Source: Kwoniella bestiolae CBS 10118
Lineage: Eukaryota; Basidiomycota; Tremellomycetes; Tremellales; Cryptococcaceae
Direction of reading: 5' to 3'
Assembly (NCBI RefSeq): GCF_000512585.2
Contig: NC_089242.1
Coordinates: 992,001 to 1,056,000, forward strand
DNA: 64,000 nt
A model generated the notes under the pieces. The model saw nothing but the letters and a program-made list of their open reading frames with translations, did no database searches and was not told the origin of the DNA. Within the stretch, counting starts at the first letter, position 1. Each line of letters starts with the position of its first letter. A program made the translations under genes and the position numbers. Of the stretch, positions 23,082 to 34,008 are shown piece by piece.

Positions 23082-24595
23082 ATGTCTGCCGTCGAAACAC
23101 CTTCCAAGGCTGCTGCCTCTGCCCTCGCCGAGTTCAACCTCAACACCCCTAAAAAGGTATCCGAACCCTCCTTCCTCCACAAACTCCAATCCGTCTCCAA
23201 ACCTGCTGAGAAGCCTGTAGTATCAGAGGAAGACAAGGTAGAAGAGTACCGAACGAGGTTCGTCGGTGATGTCAACTGTGAAGAGAAGGATGAGCCTCTC
23301 TTGCAGGAGACTAACTCGCGATTCGTCCTTTTCCCTATCAAATACCGAGAGGTGAGTTAGCTTCTTGAACACTACCCACCTCACATAAGCTAACTGTCTC
23401 TTCGGTATTCAGATCTGGCAAATGTACAAGCAAGCTCAAGCCTCTTTCTGGACCGCCGAGGAAATCAACCTTGCCCCCGATCTCCACGACTGGGAGAACA
23501 AGCTCAACGACAACGAACGATACTTCATTGAACGAGTCTTGGCTTTCTTCGCTGCTGTGAGTTTTATCCTCTGCCTCCTTCACCTTCACAGCTGCTGATC
23601 ATCTCAACTATCCTATAGTCCGATGGTATCGTCAACGAAAACCTTGTTGAACGATTCTCGGCCGAAGTCCAATGTGCCGAAGCTAAATGTTTCTACGGTT
23701 TCCAAATTATGATGTGAGTTGGGTTTTATATCATCGCCGTGTCTCTCTTTTCCCTTCTCAACCACCCTCGACGTCTCCTTCTGCGCCTCCTATCCGATCA
23801 CCGCATACACGTTGCTGACTATACCAACTGTTGCAGGGAAAACATCCACTCCGAGACCTACTCCCTCCTCATCGACACCTACATCAAAGACAACGAGCAA
23901 AAGAATTTCCTCTTCGACGCCATCGACACCATCCCATGTATCCGAAAGAAGGCCGACTGGGCTCTCAAATGGATCTCCGACGAGAAATCCACTTTCGCCG
24001 AACGATTGATCGCCTTCGCCGCCGTCGAGGGTATTTTCTTCTCTGGTTCTTTCGCTTCCATCTTCTGGTTGAAGAAGAGAGGTTTGATGCCTGGTCTTAC
24101 CTTCTCCAACGAATTGATCTCTCGAGATGAAGGTTTACACACCGATTTCGCTTGTCTGCTCTTCACCCACTTGAGGAGACGACCCCACCCCGACACCATC
24201 GCTAAGATCATCAAGGAGGCTGTAGCTATCGAACAGGAGTTCTTGACTGGTGAGTTACCTCTTCACATCCCTATTTTAGCTACGACTGAGTACTGACGTT
24301 TTGATTGGTACGTTTAGATGCCCTCCCCGTATCATTGATCGGAATGAACTCCAAATTGATGTGCCAGTACATTGAATTCGTCGCCGATCGATTACTCGTC
24401 GCCCTCGGTAACGACAAGATATGGAACGTCTCCAACCCATTCGACTTCATGGAGATGATCTCATTACAAGGAAAGGCCAACTTCTTCGAATCAAGAGTAT
24501 CTGCTTACTCCAAATCAGGTGTTAACCAGAGTGTCGGTGCTGCCGCTGATCACTCGGCCGTCAAGGCTGGTTTCACCTTGGATGCTGATTTCTAA
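23082..24595 (+). CDS. RNR2: Ribonucleotide reductase small (R2) subunit
   Basis: R2 subunit of class I ribonucleotide reductase, which houses the di-iron/tyrosyl radical cofactor used to make dNTPs. Exons 23082-23351, 23413-23556, 23619-23713, 23837-24249 and 24318-24595 give 399 residues. The expected metal and radical residues are present: Asp140 (AASDGI), Glu171 and His174 (MENIHSE), radical Tyr178 (HSETYS), the later Glu in VEGIFFSG, and Glu/His in DEGLHTDF. The C-terminus ends FTLDADF, the tail that docks on the large subunit. Because Asp and Tyr ligands are intact it is the catalytic type, not the Rnr4-like inactive paralogue. Divergent from MSH6 with shared MCB-like sites. Confidence 0.97.
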
Positions 24596-25085
24596 GTTTC
24601 TGGATCCACCCTCTTTGTAACGAATATAAACCCTTTTAGATTAGATGGACGTTCCGTACCCGCTCTGTAATAGATCTTTTACACTGTTGTCACATTTTGT
24701 CTTGTACTTTGTAAGTACTTGGCTTTTACCTAATTTATAGTATATACCAAATATCATCTTTGCTCGCTTGACGAAATATATATGATGAATGAAAAATGCA
24801 TATTCTCTGCACAGGATTCACCGTGTTGATGGGGCTCAGAGCAAACGAACATATTTTCTCTGATAGCATGTTGGACGGCAGAAAGGCATTGATTTCTAGT
24901 ATAGCTGTCCCAACATGATATATCTGATAGCACTGACCTTGATTATGCATTGATTGACTGCCGCAGTGTTTCCTACAAGACACCTACAAACCTAATAAAT
25001 CCGATACATGCCCGTGCACATCTACGCACACACCTCCTCGAAGTACTTGCAAAATAGATGATTGATGTTACAACCCAATATTTTC
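24596..25085. other. RNR2 3' region up to the 5S gene
   Basis: 490 bp, A/T-rich after the RNR2 stop (probable 3' UTR and poly-A signals); no gene seen. Confidence 0.5.
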
Positions 25086-25202
25086 ATCTACGGCCATAGA
25101 ACCCAGAAAATGCCGCATCCCGTCCGCTCTGCGAAGCCATCCTGGGTATCGCTCGGTTAGTACCAAGGTGGGGGACCACTTGGGAATCCCGGGTGCTGTA
25201 GT
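25086..25202 (+). rRNA. 5S ribosomal RNA
   Basis: About 117 bp match the fungal 5S rRNA pattern. The 5' CTACGGC (25088-25094) pairs with the 3' GCTGTAG (25195-25201) to form helix I; ACCCAG pairs with CTGGGT for helix II; and CGCATCCCGTCCG...TGCG forms helix III. The C-box region GGTTAGTACCAAGGTGGGGG is intact. The A-box region reads GCGAAGCCAT where most fungi have GCGAAGTTAA. T runs just downstream (GTTTTTGTTTTT) would terminate RNA polymerase III. It stands alone between RNR2 and a J-protein gene, with no 18S, 5.8S or 28S nearby. Confidence 0.88.
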
Positions 25203-25203
25203 T

Positions 25204-25820
25204 TTTGTTTTTGGCCAGCAATCAACAATTTTTGAAGGAGAAAGATACGTCAAGAGATGATGAAGAAACGATGTTTTCTGAGTGTTGGGATGAAGGTGTA
25301 TGGGAATTGAGCTAAGTAAGAGGGAAAGGGAAAGGTATGATCAAAGGGGTTGGACAAATGCACGGATCACATACACACACAGACACAGGATAATTCTCCG
25401 CGTAGCTTGATATACAGGACAAGTCACTGATACTGCACGTTTCTGACATGCTATACTACTATACTACTATACTACTTTACTACTATAGCTGCTATTTAGC
25501 TACTATAGAGACAGGCTGACTCTCGTCGATACGATCCAGATAAATATACTATAACTCTGTCTGGGTACTTTCGTATCTCACCTCACCTCTTCAAGGATAA
25601 TACAGCACTAAGAGTCACGTGAACTCTCTTAGCTCAAACGCGTCATACACCGTGTCCAGTAGTCGGCCGATCATCAAAGCGCAAGCTCAACCCATCTGAA
25701 AACGTCTAGTCTTTGTTTGTGCCGAGACAGAGCTACATTCACCGCACGCTCAGTGGATAATCAAGGATATCATTGGTCGATCAGACGGTATAGAACGAAA
25801 GTGGAGAACGGGAGAACGAA
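25204..25820. other. Region between 5S gene and J-protein gene
   Basis: 617 bp containing the 5S terminator T runs, a short CTA-rich microsatellite (25451-25507) and one ACGCGT (about 25638). No gene seen. Confidence 0.45.
25451..25507 (+). repeat. CTA/ACTAT microsatellite
   Basis: Imperfect repeats of an ACTAT/ACTACT unit (ctatactactatactac...) lie upstream of the J-protein gene. Confidence 0.75.
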
Positions 25821-26942
25821 ATGATCCCAAGGTATACAACATCTCCTTCTTCGATATTCGGATACTCTTCGAGATCGATCAGGATCAACTCGATATTGAG
25901 GAAACATGCTGGACCATCGACATTACGATCCTTCACGTCTACTCAGAGGAGACTCGCTAGGACACACGGGAATTTGAGCCATTATGATGTGTTGAGTTTG
26001 TCGAAGAATTCGACAAAGCAGCAGATAAAAGCTAGGTTCTATGAGGTGAGTTCGTGTCGTTCAGAATGAGCTTGCAATCTGTTGTGTCGACCAGCAAGAG
26101 ACACTTATCCGCTGGCATTGTTATTGAAAGATATACAACAAGACTGGTTGAATCAGAATAGAATGTAGAGCTGATTTGACTTGTAATTTGGCTTTTTAGC
26201 TATCCAAGCAATATCATCCCGATGCCAAGGGAGGAGATACAGCCAAGTTCCACGAGATCAACGATGCCTATGCTGTATTAGGAGACGACAGTAAGCGGTA
26301 TGTCATCTTCATATCCCCATCATCCTTCCTCTACCTAATCTCCAAGCTTCATCTGACGAAGGACCCAGCTAATCATTATATCTTCGATCGTACAGCCGCC
26401 AATACGACATCTCCCTAACCCCCGCCTCACACCACTCCCACCCTTCCCGCTCCCACCAATACGGCCATGGCCACGGCCACTCCTCCTTCTCGCCCCGGGA
26501 TCCATACCTCCATCGAGCGGCCCAGGGCCCCCATCGCGCATGGTCCAACGCGAACAGCACAGCTTGGAGATCCGGTCAGGCGCCCAAGACAGAATCGTAC
26601 CAACCCTTCGGTCGGAAGACACCACCCAATTTCCAGTACACTTATGAATACGATTTCAACTATAATCCCAATGCCCGGACGGCCAAGTCTGGTAATAGGC
26701 GGAAGGGGCCAGATGGAGAAGAGGGAGAAGGGGAAGGGGCAGGTGGAGGAGGAGGGGTATGGAAGTTCTTGGTGACTGTTGGGTTGATATTTACTGTTAT
26801 TTCGCTTGGGGGAGGGTTGACTGCTAATTCGGAGGGGGCTGAGCGTTGGGATGTAGTGGTGGGTCTAGAGGATGAGTGGGAAGAAGTGGCCGGCTTGGAA
26901 GAGAGGGAAGTGGTGGAATATCAAGCTAGAAATACGGAATAG
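25821..26942 (+). CDS. Mitochondrial-type J-domain protein with C-terminal membrane segment
   Basis: 289-residue class III J-protein, exons 25821-26045, 26200-26297 and 26396-26942. The first 50 residues are rich in Ser, Arg and Ile and lack acidic residues, as a mitochondrial presequence would. The J-domain follows (SHYDVLSLSKNSTKQQIKAR, then YHPDAKGG with the HPD triad at 81-83, and 'INDAYAVLGDDSKRRQYD'). A His/Pro/Gly-rich linker leads to one predicted membrane segment, WKFLVTVGLIFTVISLGGG (about 217-235), and a Glu-rich tail. This resembles fungal mitochondrial J-proteins that recruit Hsp70 at a membrane. Partner and exact orthologue are not identified. Confidence 0.85.
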
Positions 26943-27530
26943 ACGTTTAGACGTTTAGACGAGAGGGCAAATGTTTCATCAAGCAGATACAGCCACCGGT
27001 CAGCCTTGAAGCATACGAGTCGCTCAAGGAGTTGGAAATGTCCAATCAAGACCGGAGATCGACCTTGAACTAGAGCGTTCATCGACAGGGGAAGGCGAGA
27101 ATCACTGCGCCAACTTGGGTAAAGGTCATGAAGATCATGCCGTGAGGTGGCTCACTTGGTATAACCTTTAATTTTGATACTTTGTAGTGGTCTTTGCCTT
27201 CTCTGGTCCTCTGGTCCTGCCCATAGTCAGTAGAAATAGATGGCATAAGCGTGACGACTCTGCGCTGGCATCCTGCTATTTCGTAATGCATCATTAGCAA
27301 TGTCAGACTGTTGAATACAATCCATTTGTAATCGGTTAACAAATCTGCAAGTAACCGGTAATCATCGGTGTGCCATCCGCCTATAGTCGAGGTGCTCGTG
27401 TGTTCTCCGCAAAATCAGAGTTGAAGTCGATCAATCATTATTATGTTCATTCTCAATCTCCTTACCACTATCATCTCACATCGAGCCCACTGCAGGAACA
27501 TCACCCTCACCTCTCCCAGCTCACACCAAG
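26943..27530. promoter_or_regulatory. Region between J-protein gene and PEX5
   Basis: 588 bp between tandem genes. No gene or clear TATA box; the last 100 nt are C/A-rich leader. Confidence 0.45.
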
Positions 27531-30352
27531 ATGCAGTCCTTCCTCGGTGGCGATAAAGGTGGTTCCTCCAACCCTCTCAAACAGATTGGTCAGAGAGAAG
27601 GAGCAGATAACAGTCTCTTCAAGGTGAGTTAGGTGGTCTACTTTAAACTTCCCCGCACAACCACGATCATGCAGCCCTCATCCCATTATGCACACTATCT
27701 TTGACATGTTATCGTGATGCTAATACTCCTCGCACGCTTAGGACCGCTTTGCTCCCGGCCCAAGCTCTCAACCCTCCTCATCAGCATTCCGACCCCATCC
27801 CCAGATAACACATCAACCCCCCTCATCATCCTCAAGTGCTCTCCACGCCACTCCACATCCATTCAATCTCTCTCACTTGTCAGCTGCCCTTTCCCAACCA
27901 CAGGTAGGCCCTCAAGCTAGGATCTTACCTGCTTCGATCGACCATCCGCAATTCAACGCCCAATGGGAACAAGCTCGATCGAACGGTCATTCCCCTATTC
28001 CTTTTCCCCAGAATCAGATCCAAGCTAGACCTCCCATTCAACAACAATCAGGATGGTCAAATGATTTTCAGTCCTTCAGCCAGGGGAAAGGGAAGGGACG
28101 AGCCGTTGAACACGAACAACCTCAACCTCAATCTCAGGTGAATCCTTACCAGAATGGATACAGTGGTTATACTCCGCATTATGGAGGGGGGTTCCAACCC
28201 ATGTATGGCGCTATGATGTCTCAGCCTCAGCTTCAACAGCAACCCCAATCTCAAATGGACAACCAAGCGCTAAATCAGAAAGAGATGGATGACTTATTCG
28301 CGAGAGCTGAAGAGGATTACAAGGCTGCATCTGAGAAGACGCAAAGTCAGACTGAACAAGATCAAGACACGGATGGTATTCAGGAGATCGGCTCTGATCC
28401 TAAAGGAGATTTGGAAGCTGTCTGGGAGAGTCTGAAACCCGAAGCTGAGAGGTTGAATAAGCTTGCCGAGTGGGAGAAGGATTTCTCGCAGGTGGGTGAT
28501 CATTGACGTCCTTGATGTATCTCAGCTGTTTGACTCTGAGCTTAGAAAACTTTCGACAGCTGATGTTTTTTCTGCTTACCAACATAGTTCACCAATGACG
28601 AAGATGACCTCTTTGATACGCTCAACGAAAGTCTCAACAGGTCCGACGTGGGTCAACGAAATCTAGACCAACAGTTGCATCTGGATCGAGACGTTGGTGG
28701 ATTGGCAGTACCGGATGGCCTTGATCAGTATAATGGTATAGCCAGGGATGACGGGGTACCGCAATCTAGAGGATACGATTATGGTGCGTTGATATTCCCT
28801 ATTGTTGTCTTAAATCGTTTCAAATCCCATATCAGTCACCTTCCGTCCCTTTCATATCAGTATCACCAGGAAAACTAAAACTCACGAGCTGACCATTCAA
28901 CACTAGCCTCGAACAATGTCCACGACTCCACCGAACTCGCAGCTTTATGGACAGAAGCCAATCGCATAGTCACCGAAGGCGGATCCCTCACCCAAGCTGG
29001 ACTGATGCTCGAGTCCTTTGTGCGGAGATCAACCGCTCAAGATAGACAACAGATCAATGTCTCCGCTACGGAGGCTTGGTCGTTACTTGGTAGAGTGCAT
29101 GCGATGGATGAGAAGGAGGAACCAGCGATGCGAGCTTTCGAAGAAGGTAGGAAGAGCTTGGTGGGCGAGGGGGTGAGGGGGAAAGAAGGTGTTGCGGGGG
29201 AGATGTTGACTGTGAGTTGATCCACTTATCCCAGTGAGACGTCCTTGTTGCTCCAGACTGCCATAAATCCGAGCGGGATTCCCAGCTACCTGCATCTTAC
29301 GTTGTATCGTCCATCGTCACTGGGCCCGATCCTAATGTCATTGATCTACAGAATCTCGCAATATCATATGTCAACGAATCCCTTGATCTTGCAGCTCTTA
29401 CGGTTCTCCACCAATACCTCTCCCTCGTCCATCCGGCACATGCAGGTCAAGCACCTTCCAAAACCTCTCTGGGAGATACCAACTCGCCATGGGCACTTCA
29501 CGAATCAATGGCTGAGAGATTCTTGAGCCTCGCAAGAGAACAATGGCAGAACACCCAATCGGTCGATCCGAACGTGCAAGTAGGATTGGGTACGCTGTAC
29601 TACATGATGGACAATTACGAAGAAGCTAGAGGGTGTTGGACTAACGCTCTGGGCGAGAAGCCTGATGTGAGTAATACTGCCCCTTTATGCAGGCTATCGG
29701 ATCGAGGTTGACCATAATATGCTTTTGCAATTTTAGGATTACTTGCTATGGAACAGGCTGGGAGCGACACTTGCGAATGGCGGAAACTCGGAAGAAGCTG
29801 TTGATGCGTATAGGAGGGCGTTGGAGTTGAAACCTACTTTTACAAGAGCCATCTTTAACCTTGGTGTGGCTTGTGAGTCGGCTTCGTTATGCTCTTGACA
29901 TCTTCTCTCTTCCCCCCCACTTGTCATCTCCACCTCTTACATCGTTGCAACCCATAGAATGTTGCTGAATGGTACATCTCTTCTGTAGGCCTCAATATCG
30001 GAGTATACAAAGAATCAGCAGAACATTGTAAGTCATATCAGCTTATTCGAACGAGTACCCTTCCTCGAAGTAAGCTGAGCATGGACCTCAACAGTGTTAG
30101 CAGCACTCTCACTCCACTCCAACCAATCTCAGTCAGATCGAGATGATGATAGTGTCCTGTCTTCCGATTCATGGAGTATCTGGTCAACTCTCAGAAGAGC
30201 ATTAGTAGCTTTGGTGCGTCTGCAAAACCAAAGCTGAAGATGATTTGCTGATAGCTGATCTATGTTTTCGATAGAACATGAACCAGTTAGCTGGGAATGC
30301 TGAACCGGGAGCTGATTTGAATGTATTCAGACAAGCTGGATTTGAGTTTTGA
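27531..30352 (+). CDS. PEX5: Peroxisomal PTS1 receptor Pex5
   Basis: Cycling cytosolic receptor for proteins ending in SKL-like PTS1 signals. Exons 27531-27623, 27742-28491, 28588-28783, 28907-29211, 29352-29666, 29737-29872, 29989-30027, 30095-30213 and 30275-30352 give 676 residues. The N-terminus SFLGGDKGGSSNPLKQ matches the Pex5 start, but Lys9 occupies the place of the conserved Cys that is normally mono-ubiquitinated for export. Pex14-binding WxxxF motifs occur at 136-140 (WSNDF) and 275-279 (WEKDF). The C-terminal TPR domain keeps the PTS1-binding signatures 'DYLLWNRLGATLANGG', 'YRRALELKP' and 'FNLGVACLNIG', with Phe where many have Tyr before NLG. Convergent with the second Nudix gene. 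Confidence 0.94.
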
Positions 30353-30654
30353 TGAGATGTTTTCTCGCTGTGCTATGGGGTAGCTGTGCTGGACTGGGTC
30401 AGGTTTGATGAGGGGTTGGAGGTGTTGTAGGACATGATCAGATACTGTGCTATCGCGTGATGGTATTATTTGGATAAACAACGATCATGCATGCGAATAT
30501 GGTACTGGAATTAGGAAGTAGCGTTCGTGGTGATCATACAGCGAATAGACGTTCGAGGGTGTTTGGTCGACTAACTTATGAGAACTCAACAGACGAGCGA
30601 GAGGTGGTGTATGAATTCAGCGGTCATAGGAAAGAAGGTGTAGAGTAGTACCTC
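30353..30654. other. Convergent 3' region PEX5/Nudix paralogue
   Basis: 302 bp between two stop codons; no gene seen. Confidence 0.5.
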
Positions 30655-31934
30655 CTAATAACCCGGCCCAGCAATTCCAGACCTCCTATGGATCCTCCTC
30701 AAGATCTCAGAGTAATTCGGTTCATTCTCTGGCGTGATGAACCCATGTCTGATCAGAAAGTCGATGGTGACAACCGCTGAAGTGGGTTTGAATTCGTTTT
30801 GTTTCAGGGCTGAGATGACTTCTGGGATGGATAGGAGCTAGTCAGACCGTAAAAGATGAGGTTAGATGTGTTAAGATGGCTAACTTATAGGATGTCACAC
30901 TGGATATGTATGATGGGACTTACTTGGAAGGACTCGACTTCTTCGTCGTTGGGTTTGGGGGGTTGGTATTCGTCCGAAGATGTGGGTGGGAGCTTGAGGT
31001 CGTAGACGTAGCTGAACATTGCTAGGTCAGCTAGGGCCTACCTAAGGTGACTTTGCAATTATACTGTACTCACTCGGAATCTGAAGGTAAACCAGGAGAT
31101 CGGTCAATCAGCGATATGCTTTCAGAATCACAGATGCTGTGAGGGTAAGAAAAGTCGGTCACTTACCAGGTGCCAATCCACCCCACTTGGAAATTTGGAA
31201 CAAGGAGATCATCCCTGCGTTTCTGCAGGAGCGACAGCCAGACAGTTCGCGGGTCAGTGCTGTGTGCTGGTGAGATATATCTTCGATGAGATACGAGACC
31301 CACCTGACATGGTTCTTAATTAGTTGTTCGGGCCATCCAGCCTCTTCTTCGCATTCTGTAACGAGTGCTGCGAGGGGTGTAAGTCCTAAGGGAAGACCTC
31401 CGGCGACGCTCTGTGAATCGCATCAGTATTAGACCCATCGAACTCTAGGTCAAGTTGGAGTAGACAGGAATATCGAATACTCACACTGTCATATTTCAAG
31501 GGTGATCTGCGATACACCAACAGTGAGATAAGCGACATCACGGTATCACATATACAGGACAAGAGAGTATGTGGTGTAGATCGAAACCCACCGAATCCTA
31601 TTAGCACTTCTGCGAGGAACCCAAATCTTCATCTCGTCGCCCTCGCCCTCATACGCTACATCAACACTATTTGTTAGCCCCAATATCATCAATCGCCTCG
31701 CCGAGAAACAGAAACACACTCACCGGTCATATGAACACCCAAAGCTGTGCATCCCAAAATGGGCGTAGCGGCACGTTCCACCTCAAACGCGATATTCCCA
31801 AAAGGTTTCTTGGCGTCTTGTTGACTTCCTGCCCATTGGGTGGATCGGGGGGAGGCGTAGATTGGGAAACGCTCGTTCATCCACACTGCAAAACAAGACG
31901 TCGGATGGACACCCTCGTCAGCCTCATCATACAT
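30655..31934 (-). CDS. Shortened DUF4743/Nudix paralogue
   Basis: Paralogue of the gene at 9083-10680, 245 residues, exons 31724-31934, 31592-31655, 31485-31506, 31304-31410, 31167-31222, 31074-31080, 30924-31011 and 30655-30837. Shared blocks are 'VWMNERFPIYASPRS', 'LGVHMT', 'MKIWVPRRSANR', 'SVAGGLPLGLTP' with ECEEEAGWPEQ, and 'TIDFLIRHGFITPENEPNY'. It lacks the roughly 115-residue N-terminal domain. The open frame starts at an ATG at 31934 (MYDEADEGVHPTS), and no first exon like that of the paralogue is visible upstream. Where the paralogue has WPGRLDN this copy has SPLKYDS. Frame is intact with eight spliced exons, one of 7 nt. It may be a functional short form, or it may have an undetected upstream exon. 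Confidence 0.75.
31074..31080 (-). other. 7-nt microexon of the Nudix paralogue
   Basis: ATTCCGA on the minus strand is bounded by an acceptor TTCAG and a donor GTGAGT. It joins PG to YVYDL as PGDSDYVYDL, aligning residue for residue with PGEVEYIYDL in the paralogue at 9083-10680. Seven bases are needed to keep frame, so skipping would break the protein. Flanking introns are 86 and 62 nt. Confidence 0.82.
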
Positions 31935-32946
31935 GACATCTGAATTTCAGAATATATTCACGCCAGTCAAGCTGAGATGATCATCCAGATTATGATATCA
32001 ATTCGGCGATTCGAAATATCCTTTTTAACGTTTACGGCACGGAAACAGATCGTTCTGTCATGCCGTCATTTCGGAGATTTTATTTTGTCTTGTGCTTTTT
32101 AGATCGTTTTTGAACCAGGCCTTAGCTCAAGGAACAGACACGTCTAAATGAGATGAGCTTTCCATGTTTTTAGGCTTGAAGTAAATCTCCGAGTTGTCTG
32201 GACTAAGAGGGATTGGATGGGTGGTTTCGTCATTTGATGAGAGATGGGAGATAGATAGGTTCTTGGTTAGTTGTGGAAGTGCGTAGATGTATGGAGTGGG
32301 AATGGTATGATGGATTGCACACATCAGCATGATGACGAGTCCATCAGGTGTTATGTACCCAGAAAAAACCTTTTGCTTCCATACCCCAGATCATCCCGAA
32401 ACTTACGCAGTTCATCCGATCTGATCTTTTCCATGGGACCTTCCTTGGCTTTGGACGATGCCTGCCCCTGGCAACGTGTCATCCTATTGTGCATCCGCGA
32501 ATAGAGTAGAACAGAAGTACAGATGCGCTTGTCAAGCTGGAGCCAGTGGGAACGCCACGTAAGTTGACGACGGACAGAAATGGTAAAAAGTGCGATGTGA
32601 CTCATCCGATTACCGCATTTCCTACGATGCGAAACAACCCTTTTAACCGCCTGATCAGATTCCAGGGTTCAATTCATCATCTCATCGAATACGAAAACAA
32701 CGAAAAACGAAAAACTCCGGAAGTACGTACTACCCCTTCGGTACAGTGGATTTGGATGGGACCTGATACGACTACTCTCTGCTCCCACAACCATGTTTTT
32801 TTTTTCTTGTTCTACCCTAAGGACGAAGTGGTCGAAGGGAAAAAGACTAAATTACCCTTACCCTTAAAGCGACACAAGCTGTAAGCTAGTGCAATACTGC
32901 CGTACTCGAAACAGACAGACCAGACGATTCGACGTTTCCCAATAGA

Positions 32947-32967
32947 CCACTAACCACTAACCACTAA
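32947..32967 (+). repeat. CCACTAA x3 tandem repeat
   Basis: Three perfect 7-bp units CCACTAA, followed by a partial fourth, in the long region upstream of SSN6. Confidence 0.85.
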
Positions 32968-33050
32968 CCACCACCCCATTCCCCAATCTTATCCCTTAAA
33001 CTTCCTTCATCTTCTCATCTCATCATCGTTTTGTCTTTCTCTTTGCCGCC

Positions 33051-33068
33051 ATCATCATCATCATCATC
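33051..33068 (+). repeat. ATC trinucleotide repeat
   Basis: Six perfect ATC units in a C/T-rich segment upstream of SSN6. Confidence 0.85.
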
Positions 33069-34001
33069 TTCACGTTCGGCCTGCTCTCTGTCTTCGACTT
33101 GGACACCAACATCAAGGTTGTCTCTATCGCATCTCATCAAAATATACCTATACCTGCGTTACGTTAGTGGAAACGCGTGGAATCATTGGACATCAGATCT
33201 CGTTCTCGTGCGGACATCTTGTAATTTGGGATCGACCTGTCAAGCATTCTCTCTCACTTGAACACTCTGGTCGTCCACTGGGTTGCTCTCAACTACATCG
33301 GTATTCCAAGGTATATATTACAAAGATCATCTATCGTGAGTTGGTCTTTTGGTATTTTTGTTGGGGATGGTGGGGTGGGGTAATCTGAAACGTAGTCACA
33401 TCCATCCATGCACATACAACACATTGCTAACGTCTGTGTGTGCCCATCGTTCATCATCAATCAATCAATCATATCCTCCACATGATCCGCCAATCCTTTT
33501 CCCATATAACCATATTGTCCGAATCCACCACTATGACCGAACCGAACTACCCATCTCGACGCTTTGACCATAAAGACAACACACAAACACAATCTCTCTC
33601 CCGACAATCACGCCGTCAACATTAATTGTCACGCTTGGACCACGACTCACGCTAATCCCACAGCCTCGATCAGATTGAGAAAGAAGGAGTGACGTGTATG
33701 CGCCCATCCCATCAATCAAAAACTAAGAATCACGAAGCAAAACTGTGTCATCTAGACTCTATTTCCCATCAAAGACTGTACTAGCCTTTTGATAATTAGC
33801 CTGATTCGGTACCTTTCCTTTGGAGGAGATCCTAGCGTACTCATCAGCCCATCAACCCATCAACACATCTACTATCAAATAACTTAGGGGAAAGGGAGTA
33901 CGATCAAGATCATCATCACTCACTCATCATCAACCATCATCACCCATCACCGATCAAAAACGTCCAAGCGAACTAACAAGACGACGCATTGATAAAGGGA
34001 C

Positions 34002-34008
34002 TATAAAA
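34002..34008 (+). promoter_or_regulatory. Probable TATA box of SSN6
   Basis: TATAAAA in a purine-rich setting, about 720 nt before the chosen SSN6 ATG. If it is used, the leader is long and includes upstream ATGs. Confidence 0.4.

Noticed and set aside
32127..32330. Possible upstream exon for the shortened Nudix gene
   Set aside because: The peptide shows no similarity to the N-terminal exon of the full-length paralogue.
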